A stretch of DNA of 64,000 nucleotides from an uncultured Clostridia bacterium. Lineage in GTDB: Bacteria > Bacillota > Clostridia > TANB77 > CAG-508. Where the stretch lies: positions 7,356 through 71,355 of the forward strand of contig CAKOTZ010000009.1 in assembly GCA_934120395.1 (NCBI GenBank), read 5' to 3'. Shown here in pieces: positions 1 to 9,703 of this stretch (position 1 is its first letter; every line of letters starts with the position of its first letter). A model generated the notes under the pieces. The model saw nothing but the letters and a program-made list of their open reading frames with translations. It did no database searches and was not told the origin of the DNA. The position numbers and the translations under genes are program-made.

Positions 1-1
1 A

Positions 2-332
2 GCGCGTAAAGATGGAAGTATTATTGAAAGATGCGTAAATTCAAATGGAGATACTGCAGTAACACATTATAAGGTTGTAAAACAATATGAGAATTATGCT
101 GTAGTTGAATTTTTGCTTGAAACAGGAAGAACACATCAAATTAGAGTTCATAGCCAACATATTGGTCATTCAATTATTCGGAGATACCTTATATGGTAAA
201 AAGTCAGATTTAATTAATCGTCAAGCTTTACATGCGTATCAAGTTAGTTTTATTCATCCTATTTTAAACAATGAGATAAGCTTTAATGCACCAATTCCTA
301 CAGATATGTTAGCATTAATACGAACAAAATGA
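2..332 (+). CDS. RluA-family 23S/tRNA pseudouridine synthase, C-terminal part, with in-frame CGG (+1 shift)
   Basis: This is the end of an RluA-type pseudouridine synthase, which isomerises uridine in rRNA or tRNA. The 5' part lies left of the window. The family motif TGRTHQIRVH is read in the frame starting at base 2. The motif GDTLYG and the tail HAYQVSFIHP are read in the next frame, ending at the TGA at 330-332. The break is one extra C at 179: ATT ATT C GGA GAT. Skipping it gives IIGDTLYG, as expected for the family. In the zero frame the triplet is CGG, and translation would end at the TAA 18 bases on. The subfamily (RluB/C/D) cannot be told from the fragment. Confidence 0.85.
179..181 (+). 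other. In-frame CGG, +1 frameshift site (rluA-like)
   Basis: Codon context is ATT CGG AGA in the zero frame. Skipping C179 gives ATT GGA GAT (I-G-D), which matches the RluA motif GDTLYG. Confidence 0.8.
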
Positions 333-370
333 AAAAAGCAGAAAAGAATATTAATTCTCTTCTGCTTTTT
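333..370. terminator. Bidirectional rho-independent terminator
   Basis: A stem of 16 pairs with one mismatch (333-348 against 355-370) is flanked by A5 and T5. It sits between the convergent rluA-like gene and the zinc-ribbon ORF and can serve both. Confidence 0.85.
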
Positions 371-382
371 AGAATAGCAATA

Positions 383-679
383 TTACAAGTTTCTTCTAGT
401 CCACATTGGTTTCAAAGTTACACCGCAGTTCTTGCATTCATAGAATCTAACTTCGCGATGAGATTTAAAGAGTATCTTTTCCCCGCATACAGGACACTTA
501 GTTGAATATGTAAGACGATATTCATCTCCGCCCTCAGCCTTTAAATGCAACCGGTCTAGGCGCTGAACTACTTTAAAATGGTCACGATAATCAACCACAA
601 AAAGTATATCTGCCTCATGGTCATTCAATTTAGAGCCAAAATACTCTTCAATCTGCTTTTCCCAAATGTTCTTCCTCAT
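383..679 (-). CDS. Small zinc-ribbon protein of unknown function (foreign-looking)
   Basis: I do not recognise this family. The C-terminal half holds a CxxC...CxxC zinc ribbon (CPVC about residues 63-66, CKNC about 84-87), suggesting nucleic-acid or protein binding in the cytoplasm. The chosen ATG at 679 has AGGAGG six bases upstream; the ORF could be opened to 697 but that would include the ribosome binding site. It is monocistronic with its own consensus promoter and terminator. Codon use is richer in G/C than the neighbours and includes an in-frame CGG at 551-553 (GAC CGG TTG), a codon otherwise missing from host-type genes here. Recent acquisition is my inference. Confidence 0.7.
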   Translation of the reverse strand: MRKNIWEKQIEEYFGSKLNDHEADILFVVDYRDHFKVVQRLDRLHLKAEGGDEYRLTYSTKCPVCGEKILFKSHREVRFYECKNCGVTLKPMWTRRNL

Positions 680-720
680 AATACTTCCTCCTGTCAAAAA
701 ACTAAAAAAACACTATAATT

Positions 721-750
721 ATTATATCATCTAGCATAAAAAGATGTCAA
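721..750 (-). promoter_or_regulatory. Promoter of the zinc-ribbon gene
   Basis: On the minus strand TTGACA (745-750) and TATAAT (721-726) are separated by 18 bases, a near-perfect sigma-A promoter about 45 bases upstream of the ATG. Confidence 0.8.
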
Positions 751-799
751 TACAGTTCACATAATTTTTACCATACTTTTACATAAGTGAAAGTATTAT

Positions 800-3394
800 C
801 TAAATATTATCATTTCTTATAGTCTCGATTACGTTTTGTTTATTAATCTTGCCTATAGAATATCTCATAATAATTCCGATAATAACAGCCACAAATATTA
901 TAGCAATTATAATCGATTTATATGGTAAAATATATTGCATTTCCATATTATTTCTGAAAACTGTATACATGCCATATGATAATATTATTCCTATTGGTAT
1001 TCCTATAATTAGTGATTTTAATCCATAAAAAATACTTTCTAATCTAATCATTCTGTTAAATTCTTTTTTTGTCATTCCTATTGATTTAAGCATAGCAAAT
1101 TCTTTTTTCCTTAGATTCATATTTGTTGTTATGGTATTAAAGATATTTGTTATTCCTATTAAAGTAATTACACCTATAAACCCATATAGGAATATTGATA
1201 TTACTAGCACAACTGCATTTTCTGCTTTTGCAGATTCTTCCATATTAACAGTTTGAATGCTATTATCTGTTATATTATTTTCTTGTTTATATTGTTTGAT
1301 TTCTTCATCTAATTTATAAGCATCATTAGAATTTGAATATAATGTAATTGTTGTATATCCAACTTTATTTATAAAGTCATCACTTACAATAATGGAAGCC
1401 TCAGTATTATATAAAGTATTTACTCCAGCTGGTATTTCTTCTGTTCTATTTAGAATTTCAATATTATACTGAATATCGTTTATTTTTCCAGTAATAATAT
1501 CTCCTTTTTCCCATTTATACATATTGCCTTGAACCCTTTTTCCTTCTTTATTTGTATTAATATTATTGTCAATTAAAATAGCTCCATTTTTATATTTTTC
1601 ATAATTTCCTCCTAATTTACTTACATATCTCTCATATGCTTCTTTGTTTAACGAAATCACATTAACTGCATCTATTCTTACTTCATTTTCTTCATCGTAA
1701 AATCTTTCTTTTATATCTTTTCCATATTCAGTTAATTCTGATTGATGTTTTTCATCCATATTTATTTTTAATACATTTCTTTTAGTTATTGAATATTCAC
1801 CTATATCAGGTAATTTTGATATATCTTCTAAAATCTTGTATTTTTCTAATTGTTCTTTTTGATATTCTTCTACATCATCTTCATTTGCATTTTCTCCTCG
1901 CATAGACACCACATAATTACAATTCATTTCTGTATAATAAGCTTCTGACATTTTAAATCCATATTGTATAAAACTTGATATTGAAATAAAAATCACAATG
2001 CTAACTATTATGGAAATTACAGTTGTTCTATATTTTTTCTTGCTTCTTTTTAAATTCTTATATGCAATTTCTCCACCTGTTTTAAATATTTTAGTTATAA
2101 TTTTAGGACATTTTATCTTTTTTTCTTTTAATTTTACATCTTCAGAACTCTTTATTGCTTCAATTGGTGAAATTTTTGATGCCTTTTTTGCTGATTTTCT
2201 ACATGATAACCATATTGTTATTATAGATACAAAAACACTTATTACAATAGCTATCCAAGACATACTATATGTTAATAAAGTTCCTTTTGATATATAATCT
2301 TTCAAAATAAAATTTACTACATTAACTAATATATAAATTGCCAATACTCCACTTAAAATACCTAAAGGTATTCCTATAAGACCTAATATAAATCCTTCAA
2401 AATATACACTTTTCTTAATTTGTTTTTTAGTTGCACCAATACTTGAAAGCATTCCATATTGTTTTAATCTCTCTGTTATGGATATTTCAAAACCATTCCT
2501 AATAACAAATACACTAGACACTAAAACAATTCCAATTATAAATGCTCCTAATCCATATATTGTTTTTAATGTTGCATCATCTAAATTGGCTCCTTCATAA
2601 GCTAATAATTCTTTATTAACCTTTAGATTATATTTATAACTTTTATAGCTATCCATTAATCCTGAAAAATTAGTACCTTCTACATTTTCATTACTATTAG
2701 TTTTTATCATATTATTTATAGATTCTGTATTTTTTACATAATCCTTAGGTTCATTATATAAAACTGCTATATTAGCCTTTTTACTTACATTTTGCATTTT
2801 TGTAATAACAGTAAACCAGTCAACATCATAAGATTCTATAGCAAGAGTAGGTCTTTCAATTATTCCTACAATCTTATATGTTTTTGGAGTTCCATTTTCC
2901 ATATTTTGTTCTGTCTCATTGACGTTTAGCGTAATTGTATCTCCCACTTTATAATTAGTATTAAACTTTTCGTTTATCCTTGTTGAAATTGCAAGTTCAG
3001 TATCATTTTCTGGCAATCTTCCTTCCTTAACTTTTACAGACATGTTTTCAATAAATTTATCATTCATTGAAATAATATTAACAATTGGTTTTTCTTCTGT
3101 ATTTTTAGAATTAGGAAGATAGCTATAGCCTAATTCTTCTGATAAAAAATAATCTTTTACTTCTCTATTTTCCTCTATATATTTAAGTTCATCTTTGGGA
3201 ACATGATAAAAAATAGTATGATAATTCCCTTGACTTTCTTTTACTGTATCAATAAAAGTTTGTTGGAAACTTGTTATTAGTCCTGCAACTCCGCAAATCA
3301 AAGCTGTTGATAAAATAATACCTATTATAATTACAATTGATCTTTTTTTATTTAGCTTTAAATCTTGTATACTCAAACTATTTAGAACTTTCAT
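800..3394 (-). CDS. ABC transporter permease, FtsX/MacB type
   Basis: An 864-residue membrane protein with an N-terminal transmembrane segment (about 20-40), a large extracytoplasmic part, FtsX-like helices (about 275-400), a second membrane anchor (about 450-475), another large extracytoplasmic part, and a final FtsX helix set (about 735-850). This duplicated layout is that of permeases that pump peptides or lipids or resist antimicrobial peptides. It overlaps the ATPase stop/start and is last in a four-gene unit with a two-component system, which suggests sensing and export of an envelope-acting compound. The substrate cannot be read from sequence. No frameshift or in-frame CGG was seen. 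Confidence 0.85.
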   Translation of the reverse strand: MKVLNSLSIQDLKLNKKRSIVIIIGIILSTALICGVAGLITSFQQTFIDTVKESQGNYHTIFYHVPKDELKYIEENREVKDYFLSEELGYSYLPNSKNTEEKPIVNIISMNDKFIENMSVKVKEGRLPENDTELAISTRINEKFNTNYKVGDTITLNVNETEQNMENGTPKTYKIVGIIERPTLAIESYDVDWFTVITKMQNVSKKANIAVLYNEPKDYVKNTESINNMIKTNSNENVEGTNFSGLMDSYKSYKYNLKVNKELLAYEGANLDDATLKTIYGLGAFIIGIVLVSSVFVIRNGFEISITERLKQYGMLSSIGATKKQIKKSVYFEGFILGLIGIPLGILSGVLAIYILVNVVNFILKDYISKGTLLTYSMSWIAIVISVFVSIITIWLSCRKSAKKASKISPIEAIKSSEDVKLKEKKIKCPKIITKIFKTGGEIAYKNLKRSKKKYRTTVISIIVSIVIFISISSFIQYGFKMSEAYYTEMNCNYVVSMRGENANEDDVEEYQKEQLEKYKILEDISKLPDIGEYSITKRNVLKINMDEKHQSELTEYGKDIKERFYDEENEVRIDAVNVISLNKEAYERYVSKLGGNYEKYKNGAILIDNNINTNKEGKRVQGNMYKWEKGDIITGKINDIQYNIEILNRTEEIPAGVNTLYNTEASIIVSDDFINKVGYTTITLYSNSNDAYKLDEEIKQYKQENNITDNSIQTVNMEESAKAENAVVLVISIFLYGFIGVITLIGITNIFNTITTNMNLRKKEFAMLKSIGMTKKEFNRMIRLESIFYGLKSLIIGIPIGIILSYGMYTVFRNNMEMQYILPYKSIIIAIIFVAVIIGIIMRYSIGKINKQNVIETIRNDNI

Positions 3395-4077
3395 TATTTT
3401 CCATTCCTTTCATCTTTTATTATTTTCCCATCATCAATTGTTATAATTCTATCAGCTTCTAATGCAATTTTTTCATCATGTGTAATAACAATAACAGTCT
3501 GATTATACTTCTTATTTGAAAATTTCAATAATGAAATAATTTCTTCACTTGCTTTTGAATCTAAATTGCCAGTTGGCTCATCTGCTAACATTAATGCAGG
3601 CTCATTCATCATTGCTCTTCCTATAGAAACTCTTTGCTGTTGTCCTCCTGATAATTGATTTGGCAAATTATTTTTTCTTTTTTCAAGTCCAAGCGTCTTT
3701 AATAGCTCATTTAGCCTTTTTTCATCAACATCTCTCCCATCTAATTTTGTTGGTAATGTTATATTTTCTGCCACAGTTAAAACAGGAATTAAATTATAAA
3801 ATTGATAAATCAATCCAACTTGTCTTCTTCTAAAAATAGCAAGATTGTCATCATTTAAAGAATAAATATCTTTACCATCTATAAAAACTTTTCCAGATGT
3901 TGGTCTATCTACTCCACCAATTAAATGTAGTAAAGTAGATTTTCCGCTTCCACTTGCTCCTATTATAGCAACAAATTCTCCTTTCTCTACTGAAAATGAT
4001 GCATTGTCAACAGCTTTTACTTGATTATCTCCTTTTCCATAAACTTTATTTAAATTTTCAATTCTTAATATTTCCAT
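3394..4077 (-). CDS. ABC transporter ATP-binding protein (MacB/LolD-like)
   Basis: This ATPase powers the adjoining FtsX-type permease. It shows Walker A GASGSGKST, the Q-loop region YQFYNLIP, the signature LSGGQQQR, Walker B ALMLADEPTGNLD and the switch His in VITHD. The family is usually 220-250 residues; from this start it is 227. I place the start at ATG 4077 (MEILRIENL), which follows GGGGAGG; the upstream ATG at 4122 has no such site. Its stop overlaps the permease start, so the two are translationally coupled. Confidence 0.9.
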   Translation of the reverse strand: MEILRIENLNKVYGKGDNQVKAVDNASFSVEKGEFVAIIGASGSGKSTLLHLIGGVDRPTSGKVFIDGKDIYSLNDDNLAIFRRRQVGLIYQFYNLIPVLTVAENITLPTKLDGRDVDEKRLNELLKTLGLEKRKNNLPNQLSGGQQQRVSIGRAMMNEPALMLADEPTGNLDSKASEEIISLLKFSNKKYNQTVIVITHDEKIALEADRIITIDDGKIIKDERNGK

Positions 4078-4213
4078 AAATTCCTCCCCTAAGCCAATTT
4101 GAAACTTTTCCCATATTTTCAATCAAGCTCTAATATTTTTAACTGTATTTAGTATAATTGTTAAAAGTGACTTTTAAGTGACAATAATACTATAAATTTT
4201 GTCACTTTCATAT

Positions 4214-4250
4214 CAAAAAAAGATTGGTACCTTATTAAGTATCAATCTTC
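4214..4250 (-). terminator. Terminator after the histidine kinase gene
   Basis: An 11-base-pair stem with G-U pairs (4220-4230 with 4239-4249) is followed on the minus strand by a T7 run. It would separate the regulator pair from the ABC pair, so the latter probably has its own promoter in 4130-4200. Confidence 0.7.
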
Positions 4251-4277
4251 AATATCATATATTCTTGATTTTCTCAT

Positions 4278-5492
4278 TTATTTCATATATTTAACAATGA
4301 ATTCTGTGCCTTTCCCAATTTCTGATTTACAATTTATCATACCATTATCTTTTTCAATAATATTCTTAGCTAATGATAAACCAATACCAACGCTATTGTC
4401 TGAAGAGTTTTTTGCCTTATAAAATCTGTCAAAAATATGTTTAAGATCTTCCTTTTCAATTCCTTGGCCTTCATCTATCACTACAATTTTCGTAAACAAT
4501 ACATTTTCTTCAAATTTAATATATATATTTCCATTTTCTTTATTATGTTCTACAGCATTCTTAATTATATTGGTAATTGCCTCTTGTTGCCATTTATAAT
4601 CACCAATAAATGACACATCATCATTTCCTTCTATAATAATTTTTTGATTTTTTATTTCTATTGGAATTTCTAAATTCTTAATTATTTCATCAATAAATTT
4701 CTTCACCTTAATTTTCTCTTTTGAAAACTGAACAACATCAGCTTCTAACTTGGACAACTTTAAAATTGATATAACCAGCCAATTTATCCAGTCAACCTGT
4801 TTACTAATTTCAAATATAAATTTTTGTTTAGTTTCTTCAGACATATTGGAATTGCCTTTTAAATTATCTAGCATTATCATTATTGAAGTTAATGGTGTCT
4901 TTAATTGATGTGAAATATCCTCAACAGACATTTTAATATTTTCCTTATCCTTTTTTGATACTTCACATTCTTCCTTTAACATTACCGTAATTTTATATAA
5001 TTCATTTTTTAAATTACTAAGTTCATCCTCACTGTTTTCCTTTATATTTAAATCATATTTTCTATTTTTAATTTCATTTATATATTGTGTTATCTGACTT
5101 ATTTTCTTATCTCTTTGTTTTAAGTATATTAATATAATAAACATATATAAAATACTAAACAGGATTATTAATAGAATATTTAACTCAATGTTATTCTTCA
5201 TCTGCTTTTGAACAGAAACTATAGCATTAACTTCATCTATATTTAATCCATATTTTTCAAGTTCTTCTTGTCCTTTTTTATATTCACCAGAATTTAATAT
5301 TTTTATTATCTCTTTAGTATCAATTTGTGGTTCTTCTTTTATTATGCTTCCTATTATTTCTGCTATCTTTTCATTTGTTATCACTGATATCTCTTTGTAT
5401 TGAACATATGTTTGTATTGCTATTATAATGCACGATAAAATCGTTAGTATTATTATTGGGATAATTACTAGCTTAATATTTTTATTTTTCAT
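4278..5492 (-). CDS. Two-component sensor histidine kinase
   Basis: A membrane sensor of 404 residues. Two transmembrane helices (about 8-28 and 103-123) enclose a sensor loop of about 75 residues. Then come a HAMP-like linker, the dimerisation helix with the phosphorylated His (DISHQLKTP, His about 195), and the ATPase domain with N box (IIKNAVEHN), G1 (DEGQGI) and G2 (GIGLSLAKNI). It would phosphorylate the response regulator encoded just upstream (one base between them). The neighbouring ABC pair is the likely target operon. Confidence 0.9.
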   Translation of the reverse strand: MKNKNIKLVIIPIIILTILSCIIIAIQTYVQYKEISVITNEKIAEIIGSIIKEEPQIDTKEIIKILNSGEYKKGQEELEKYGLNIDEVNAIVSVQKQMKNNIELNILLIILFSILYMFIILIYLKQRDKKISQITQYINEIKNRKYDLNIKENSEDELSNLKNELYKITVMLKEECEVSKKDKENIKMSVEDISHQLKTPLTSIMIMLDNLKGNSNMSEETKQKFIFEISKQVDWINWLVISILKLSKLEADVVQFSKEKIKVKKFIDEIIKNLEIPIEIKNQKIIIEGNDDVSFIGDYKWQQEAITNIIKNAVEHNKENGNIYIKFEENVLFTKIVVIDEGQGIEKEDLKHIFDRFYKAKNSSDNSVGIGLSLAKNIIEKDNGMINCKSEIGKGTEFIVKYMK

Positions 5493-5493
5493 T

Positions 5494-6159
5494 TTAGCCT
5501 CCTATTCTATACCCAAGCCCCCTAACAGTTTTTATAATTGAGTCATCTCCTAATTTTTCTCTTATTCTCTTTATATATACTGTTAAAGTGTTATCATTAA
5601 CAAAATTACCTGCAATATCCCATATCTTTTCTAATAACTGTTCTCTGGATATCAATTTATTTTGATTAGTAAACAGCATCAATAATATTCTATATTCTAA
5701 ACTAGTAAAAATAATTTCTTTATCGTTTTTATATACTTTTGCAGACAGTGTATCAATTTTTATGTCTTTATATTGAATTATATTATTTTCTTCCTTTTTT
5801 CCATATCTTCTTAGTACCGACTTTATCCTTGAAATTAACTCTCGTGTTCTAAAAGGTTTTACAATATAATCATCTGCACCTAAATCCAATCCATACACAA
5901 TACTTGTTTCTTCATCCTGTGCTGTTAAGAATATCACAGGAATATCATTTTTTTCTTTTATTTGCTTACAAATTTCAAATCCATTTCCATCCGGTAATGA
6001 AATATCTAATAAAGCTATATCAATATTTTCGCTTTCTAACTTTTCCTTGCTTTCATATACTGTTTTTGCAGATATAACTTGAAATCCTTCTTGTTCTAAA
6101 GAATATTTTAATCCCATAATTATTGTTTCATTATCTTCTACTAATAATATTTGCTTCAT
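5494..6159 (-). CDS. OmpR/PhoB-family response regulator
   Basis: A transcription factor with an N-terminal receiver domain (acidic pocket VEDNE, phospho-acceptor Asp in LLDISLPDG, conserved Lys in DYIVKPF) and a C-terminal winged helix ending KTVRGLGYRIGG. I choose the ATG at 6159 because AAAGGAG lies just upstream; a longer ORF to 6195 lacks a ribosome site. First gene of the regulator-kinase pair; likely controls the ABC transporter at 800-4077. Confidence 0.92.
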   Translation of the reverse strand: MKQILLVEDNETIIMGLKYSLEQEGFQVISAKTVYESKEKLESENIDIALLDISLPDGNGFEICKQIKEKNDIPVIFLTAQDEETSIVYGLDLGADDYIVKPFRTRELISRIKSVLRRYGKKEENNIIQYKDIKIDTLSAKVYKNDKEIIFTSLEYRILLMLFTNQNKLISREQLLEKIWDIAGNFVNDNTLTVYIKRIREKLGDDSIIKTVRGLGYRIGG

Positions 6160-6336
6160 GTATCTCCTTTCATGTATCAAAATCTGATTATTCAATTACT
6201 ATTGTTTCAATTTATAACTTTTTTCTTTCCTCACGTAATTATAACATAAATAATGAAAAATATAAATAAAAAGTAACCAACCGCCTTATTAAACATTGGT
6301 CAAACAAAGAAATTTCATCTCACTATTAGATTGGCA

Positions 6337-6365
6337 TAAAAAAAACACTAGCAATTTTGCTAGTG
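6337..6365 (-). terminator. Terminator of rnpB
   Basis: A perfect hairpin, eight base pairs or more (CACTAGCA/TGCTAGTG), is followed on the minus strand by a T8 run directly after the RNase P RNA. Confidence 0.85.
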
Positions 6366-6375
6366 ATATAAATTA

Positions 6376-6716
6376 AGTAAATCTATAAGCCGGGTTCTGT
6401 CGTGAATAGCCATTTATCTAGAATATATATTACTATATATTTCAAGCCACCTAGGTGAAAGGCAGCGAGCAGCTTTAATCTTTCATTTAAGGTGTTGCTC
6501 CAAATGGGGTTTACACAAAATGATATATCACTATACCACTAGTGAGCTCTTACCTCACTTTTTCATCCTTACCTAATAAAATTAGGCGGTTATTTTCTGT
6601 TGCACTTTCCTTAAGGTTTCCCTCACTGGACGTTATCCAGCATTATTGCTCTGTGGAGCCCGGACTTTCCTCTTGTACAACCTCACAGTTTATACAAGCG
6701 ACTATTCAATTTACTC
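6376..6716 (-). ncRNA. rnpB: RNase P RNA
   Basis: This is the catalytic RNA that matures tRNA 5' ends. On the minus strand it contains the universally conserved pieces in order: GAGGAAAGTCCGGGCTCCAC, the CAGAGCA...GCTGGA element, AAGGAAAGTGCAACAGAAA, ACCGCC, and the closing CGACAGAACCCGGCTTA. The order and spacing fit the ancestral (A-type) fold. Ends are approximate. It has its own promoter and terminator. Confidence 0.95.
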
Positions 6717-6723
6717 TATTACT

Positions 6724-6752
6724 ATTTTAATGTTTTTAGGTTCAAAAGTCAA
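6724..6752 (-). promoter_or_regulatory. rnpB promoter
   Basis: On the minus strand TTGACT (6747-6752) and TAAAAT (6724-6729) are spaced by 17 bases just upstream of the conserved RNA start. Confidence 0.75.
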
Positions 6753-6762
6753 TATAATTACA

Positions 6763-7632
6763 TTATAATAATGTAATCTCCTCCATAAAATTTTTATACT
6801 TGATATAGAATATATCTATATCATTTACTGCAATGGAATTTTGTAATTCCTTCAAAGCAACATAGGTTTTGTTAGAATTATAACTTTTTTGATTAACAAA
6901 ATTTATATCAGTCAAAACTGCATTGTAGGCTTGTTCTGCTTGATCAATTTCACTTGCAATATTATTCCAATCTCCTCTATTTATTAAACTATATGCTTTT
7001 AAAATGTGAGCTTTTGTCCATTTTAAATTAATATTTGTTCTTTGGTCAGAATATGCATCCATAAAAACAGGAATTATATCATATAAATTAGTTATAGATA
7101 TTAGTGATTCTGCTTTTTTTTCCTGCTTTATATTCATTATCATTTCATCAAGATTAGAACTAAATTTTAATATATCATCATTATTGGCACCCAATTTATA
7201 TAAATCAATTAAAATAGTATTCCAGGTTGAATATAAATTTTCCGTTGTTGTTTTTATACTATCCCAATCTATATCATTTCTATCACCTAACAAAACATTT
7301 TTTGACTTCATTTTACTAACAGTAATATCTTGACTTGATTCATTGTTATTTTCTTTCGAAGAATTATTTTTATCATTTTGTGTTGAATTAGAACTGCTTT
7401 GTAATGTAGAATTTAATTTTACCTTTTCAGTTGCGACATAATAAGTTTCAAAGGAAATATTATTAATTTTGTTAGCTAAAGAAGTTAAGGTTGTATCTAA
7501 ATATTGAATCTCTTCATCTGCCTTTTGTTTTAATAAAGTTTCAGTATTGTTGTCATTATTATTTTTACATCCGGTAATACCAAATAATATTACAAGTAAG
7601 AGTAAAATAATAAAAATTTTTTTAACATTCAT
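6763..7632 (-). CDS. Putative lipoprotein of unknown function
   Basis: 289 residues. A hydrophobic N-terminal segment ends in the lipobox ITGC, so Cys is probably lipidated and the protein anchored outside the membrane. A Ser/Asn-rich linker (about 75-105) follows, then a mostly helical domain of about 170 residues. I cannot assign a family. It is divergent from the small gene at 7757; the 124-base A/T-rich gap holds both start regions. Confidence 0.75.
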   Translation of the reverse strand: MNVKKIFIILLLLVILFGITGCKNNNDNNTETLLKQKADEEIQYLDTTLTSLANKINNISFETYYVATEKVKLNSTLQSSSNSTQNDKNNSSKENNNESSQDITVSKMKSKNVLLGDRNDIDWDSIKTTTENLYSTWNTILIDLYKLGANNDDILKFSSNLDEMIMNIKQEKKAESLISITNLYDIIPVFMDAYSDQRTNINLKWTKAHILKAYSLINRGDWNNIASEIDQAEQAYNAVLTDINFVNQKSYNSNKTYVALKELQNSIAVNDIDIFYIKYKNFMEEITLL

Positions 7633-7756
7633 TCATTTCACCTCAAAATATTATTTGTGAAAAAATTTCTTTTATACTTATTGTTGCAAAATAGGTATAA
7701 AAAAAGATTTTTTTTATACAATAAGGACATACTTGTAAAGAAAAAGGTGAAAAAAA

Positions 7757-8038
7757 TTGAATGCAATTGTAAGTTTATATAGTATGAATCATTATGATAT
7801 AAAAAATTTCTTAGATGAGTTCTACAACAAAGATATTACATTAAATAATAATTTAGAATATAGTATAAATTTTGAAAATCCTATAGAAATTGCCGAAATA
7901 ATTGGCACTTTTATTGATAACAATGACAAATATCAAATTAATATGTGGATAAGTCTAGATAAGGGAATGTACATCAATGTGACAGATGATAATGCTGACA
8001 CAATAATAAGGTATCTCTACGAGAGATACCCCTATTAA
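7757..8038 (+). CDS. Conserved-looking 93-residue protein, unknown function
   Basis: A small acidic soluble protein starting from TTG, with AAAGGTG just upstream. The tail IIRYLYERYPY and the core IAEIIGTFIDNND look like a folded domain rather than a chance ORF, and codon use is host-like. I have an impression of similar small proteins in Clostridia but no function to offer. It is convergent with gpsA. Confidence 0.6.
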   Translation: MNAIVSLYSMNHYDIKNFLDEFYNKDITLNNNLEYSINFENPIEIAEIIGTFIDNNDKYQINMWISLDKGMYINVTDDNADTIIRYLYERYPY

Positions 8039-8051
8039 TTATATTTTTTTA

Positions 8052-9044
8052 TTAGCAATCAACTTCTTTTTTTGGAGTTCTTGTCATTAACATGTTAACC
8101 GCTTTCTTTGGATCCAAATTGTTGTATAAAACATCATATACTGCATTTACAATTGGCATATCTATATTATATTTCTTAGCTAATTTATATGCTACCTCAA
8201 TATTATCAACGCTTTCAATTGTCATACCAACCTCTTTTTTAGTTTCATCTAGTGTTTTACCACTTCCTATTAATAAACCAGCTTTACGATTTCTACTATG
8301 TTCACTTAAACAAGTTACAATTAAGTCTCCAAGTCCTGTTAGTCCATAAAAAGTTTCTTGTTTTCCTCCCATAGCAATACCAAGTCTACATATTTCAGCA
8401 AGTCCCCTTGTAATTAATGCGGCAAAAGTGTTATCACCTAATTTTAATGCAGCAGAAATTCCTGCACAAAATGCAATAATATTTTTTAATGCTCCTCCTA
8501 ATTCTACACCTCTAACATCTGACGAAGTATAAACACGAACTGTATCAGACATAAAGGTATTTTGTAGTAAATCTACTACATCATTATGCTTAGATGCCGC
8601 AACAAGTGCAGTTGGTACTCCAATAGAAACTTCCTCAGCATGACTTGGTCCTGATAATACACCTATTTTCTTGCCAGGTAATTCTTCTTCCAATACTTGA
8701 TCAAGTGTATATAAAGTATCTGCTTCAAATCCCTTAGAACACATAATAACTGGTTGTTCTTTTACAAATTCTTTATATTTTTTAACATTTTCCCTTGTAA
8801 ATTTTGAAGGAGTAACATGTAATATAAAATCACTGCCTTCGATAGCTTCCTGATAACTTAGAGTAGCAGTAATATTTTTGCTTATAACAGCATTAGGTAA
8901 AAATTTGCATTTTCTTTCATTATTAATTAAATTTAATTCTTCCTCTAAAAATGTCCATAATCTAATTTCGTTTCCCAAATTTGCCAAGTGTATTGCTAAA
9001 GCGCATCCCCAGCTTCCACTTCCAATAATAGCTATTTTTTTCAT
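8052..9044 (-). CDS. gpsA: Glycerol-3-phosphate dehydrogenase [NAD(P)+]
   Basis: Makes sn-glycerol 3-phosphate from dihydroxyacetone phosphate for phospholipid synthesis. The N-terminal nucleotide-binding motif is GSGSWGCALA. SGPSHAEEV and the catalytic Lys region GGALKNIIAFCAG follow, with the C-terminal helical domain (GLTGLGDLIVTC). The length of 330 is normal. It lies just downstream of plsY, whose product uses glycerol 3-phosphate, so the two form one lipid-precursor unit. Confidence 0.96.
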   Translation of the reverse strand: MKKIAIIGSGSWGCALAIHLANLGNEIRLWTFLEEELNLINNERKCKFLPNAVISKNITATLSYQEAIEGSDFILHVTPSKFTRENVKKYKEFVKEQPVIMCSKGFEADTLYTLDQVLEEELPGKKIGVLSGPSHAEEVSIGVPTALVAASKHNDVVDLLQNTFMSDTVRVYTSSDVRGVELGGALKNIIAFCAGISAALKLGDNTFAALITRGLAEICRLGIAMGGKQETFYGLTGLGDLIVTCLSEHSRNRKAGLLIGSGKTLDETKKEVGMTIESVDNIEVAYKLAKKYNIDMPIVNAVYDVLYNNLDPKKAVNMLMTRTPKKEVDC

Positions 9045-9064
9045 TTATATATCTCCTATTCCTA

Positions 9065-9688
9065 TTATTTTTTTGCTCCTATTCTATTTTCAGTTCCACT
9101 CAATATTCTTTTTATATTGCTTCTATGATTATATGCAATAAATACTGCTAATATAATTGAAAATATTAAATAATTTCCTGGCACTAAATAATTTGTATGT
9201 AAAAATAAAGCTAGAACAGGAAATAGTATTGCAGATGTTACAGAACCTACCGATACCATTCTAGTTACAAGTATTAGCACTAAAGCAAATACTAAGCAAA
9301 TAAGTGCAATTTGCCAATTTATCATAAATAAAACGCCAAGAGAAGTTGCCACTCCCTTTCCTCCTTTAAAATTAAAGAAAATTGGGAATGTATGTCCTAT
9401 AACCACTGCAAGTCCAGCAATTTCAAGAAGCAAGGCTTTATCAAGTCCAGATACAACTATTCCTGCTATCCATGCAATAAATATTGCTACAACTCCCTTT
9501 AAAACATCACAAATTAAAGTAAGAATAGCAGCTTTTTTCCCAACAGTTCTTAATACATTTGTAGAACCTGCATTTTTACTTCCTTGTTCACGAACATCAA
9601 ATCCTGCCATTTTTTTACTTATAATAACAGAAAAACTAATGCTTCCAATGCAATAAGCTAATATTGCAATAATAATATATGTTGCCAT
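9065..9688 (-). CDS. plsY: Glycerol-3-phosphate acyltransferase PlsY
   Basis: A polytopic membrane enzyme that transfers acyl groups from acyl phosphate to glycerol 3-phosphate, the first step of phospholipid synthesis. It has five to six hydrophobic segments and the family motifs SKKMAGFDVREQGSKNAGSTN, GHTFPIFFNFKGGKGVAT and AYNHRSNIKRI. 207 residues, normal length. It sits between der and gpsA. Confidence 0.95.
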   Translation of the reverse strand: MATYIIIAILAYCIGSISFSVIISKKMAGFDVREQGSKNAGSTNVLRTVGKKAAILTLICDVLKGVVAIFIAWIAGIVVSGLDKALLLEIAGLAVVIGHTFPIFFNFKGGKGVATSLGVLFMINWQIALICLVFALVLILVTRMVSVGSVTSAILFPVLALFLHTNYLVPGNYLIFSIILAVFIAYNHRSNIKRILSGTENRIGAKK

Positions 9689-9703
9689 TTTATATTCCTC
9701 CCT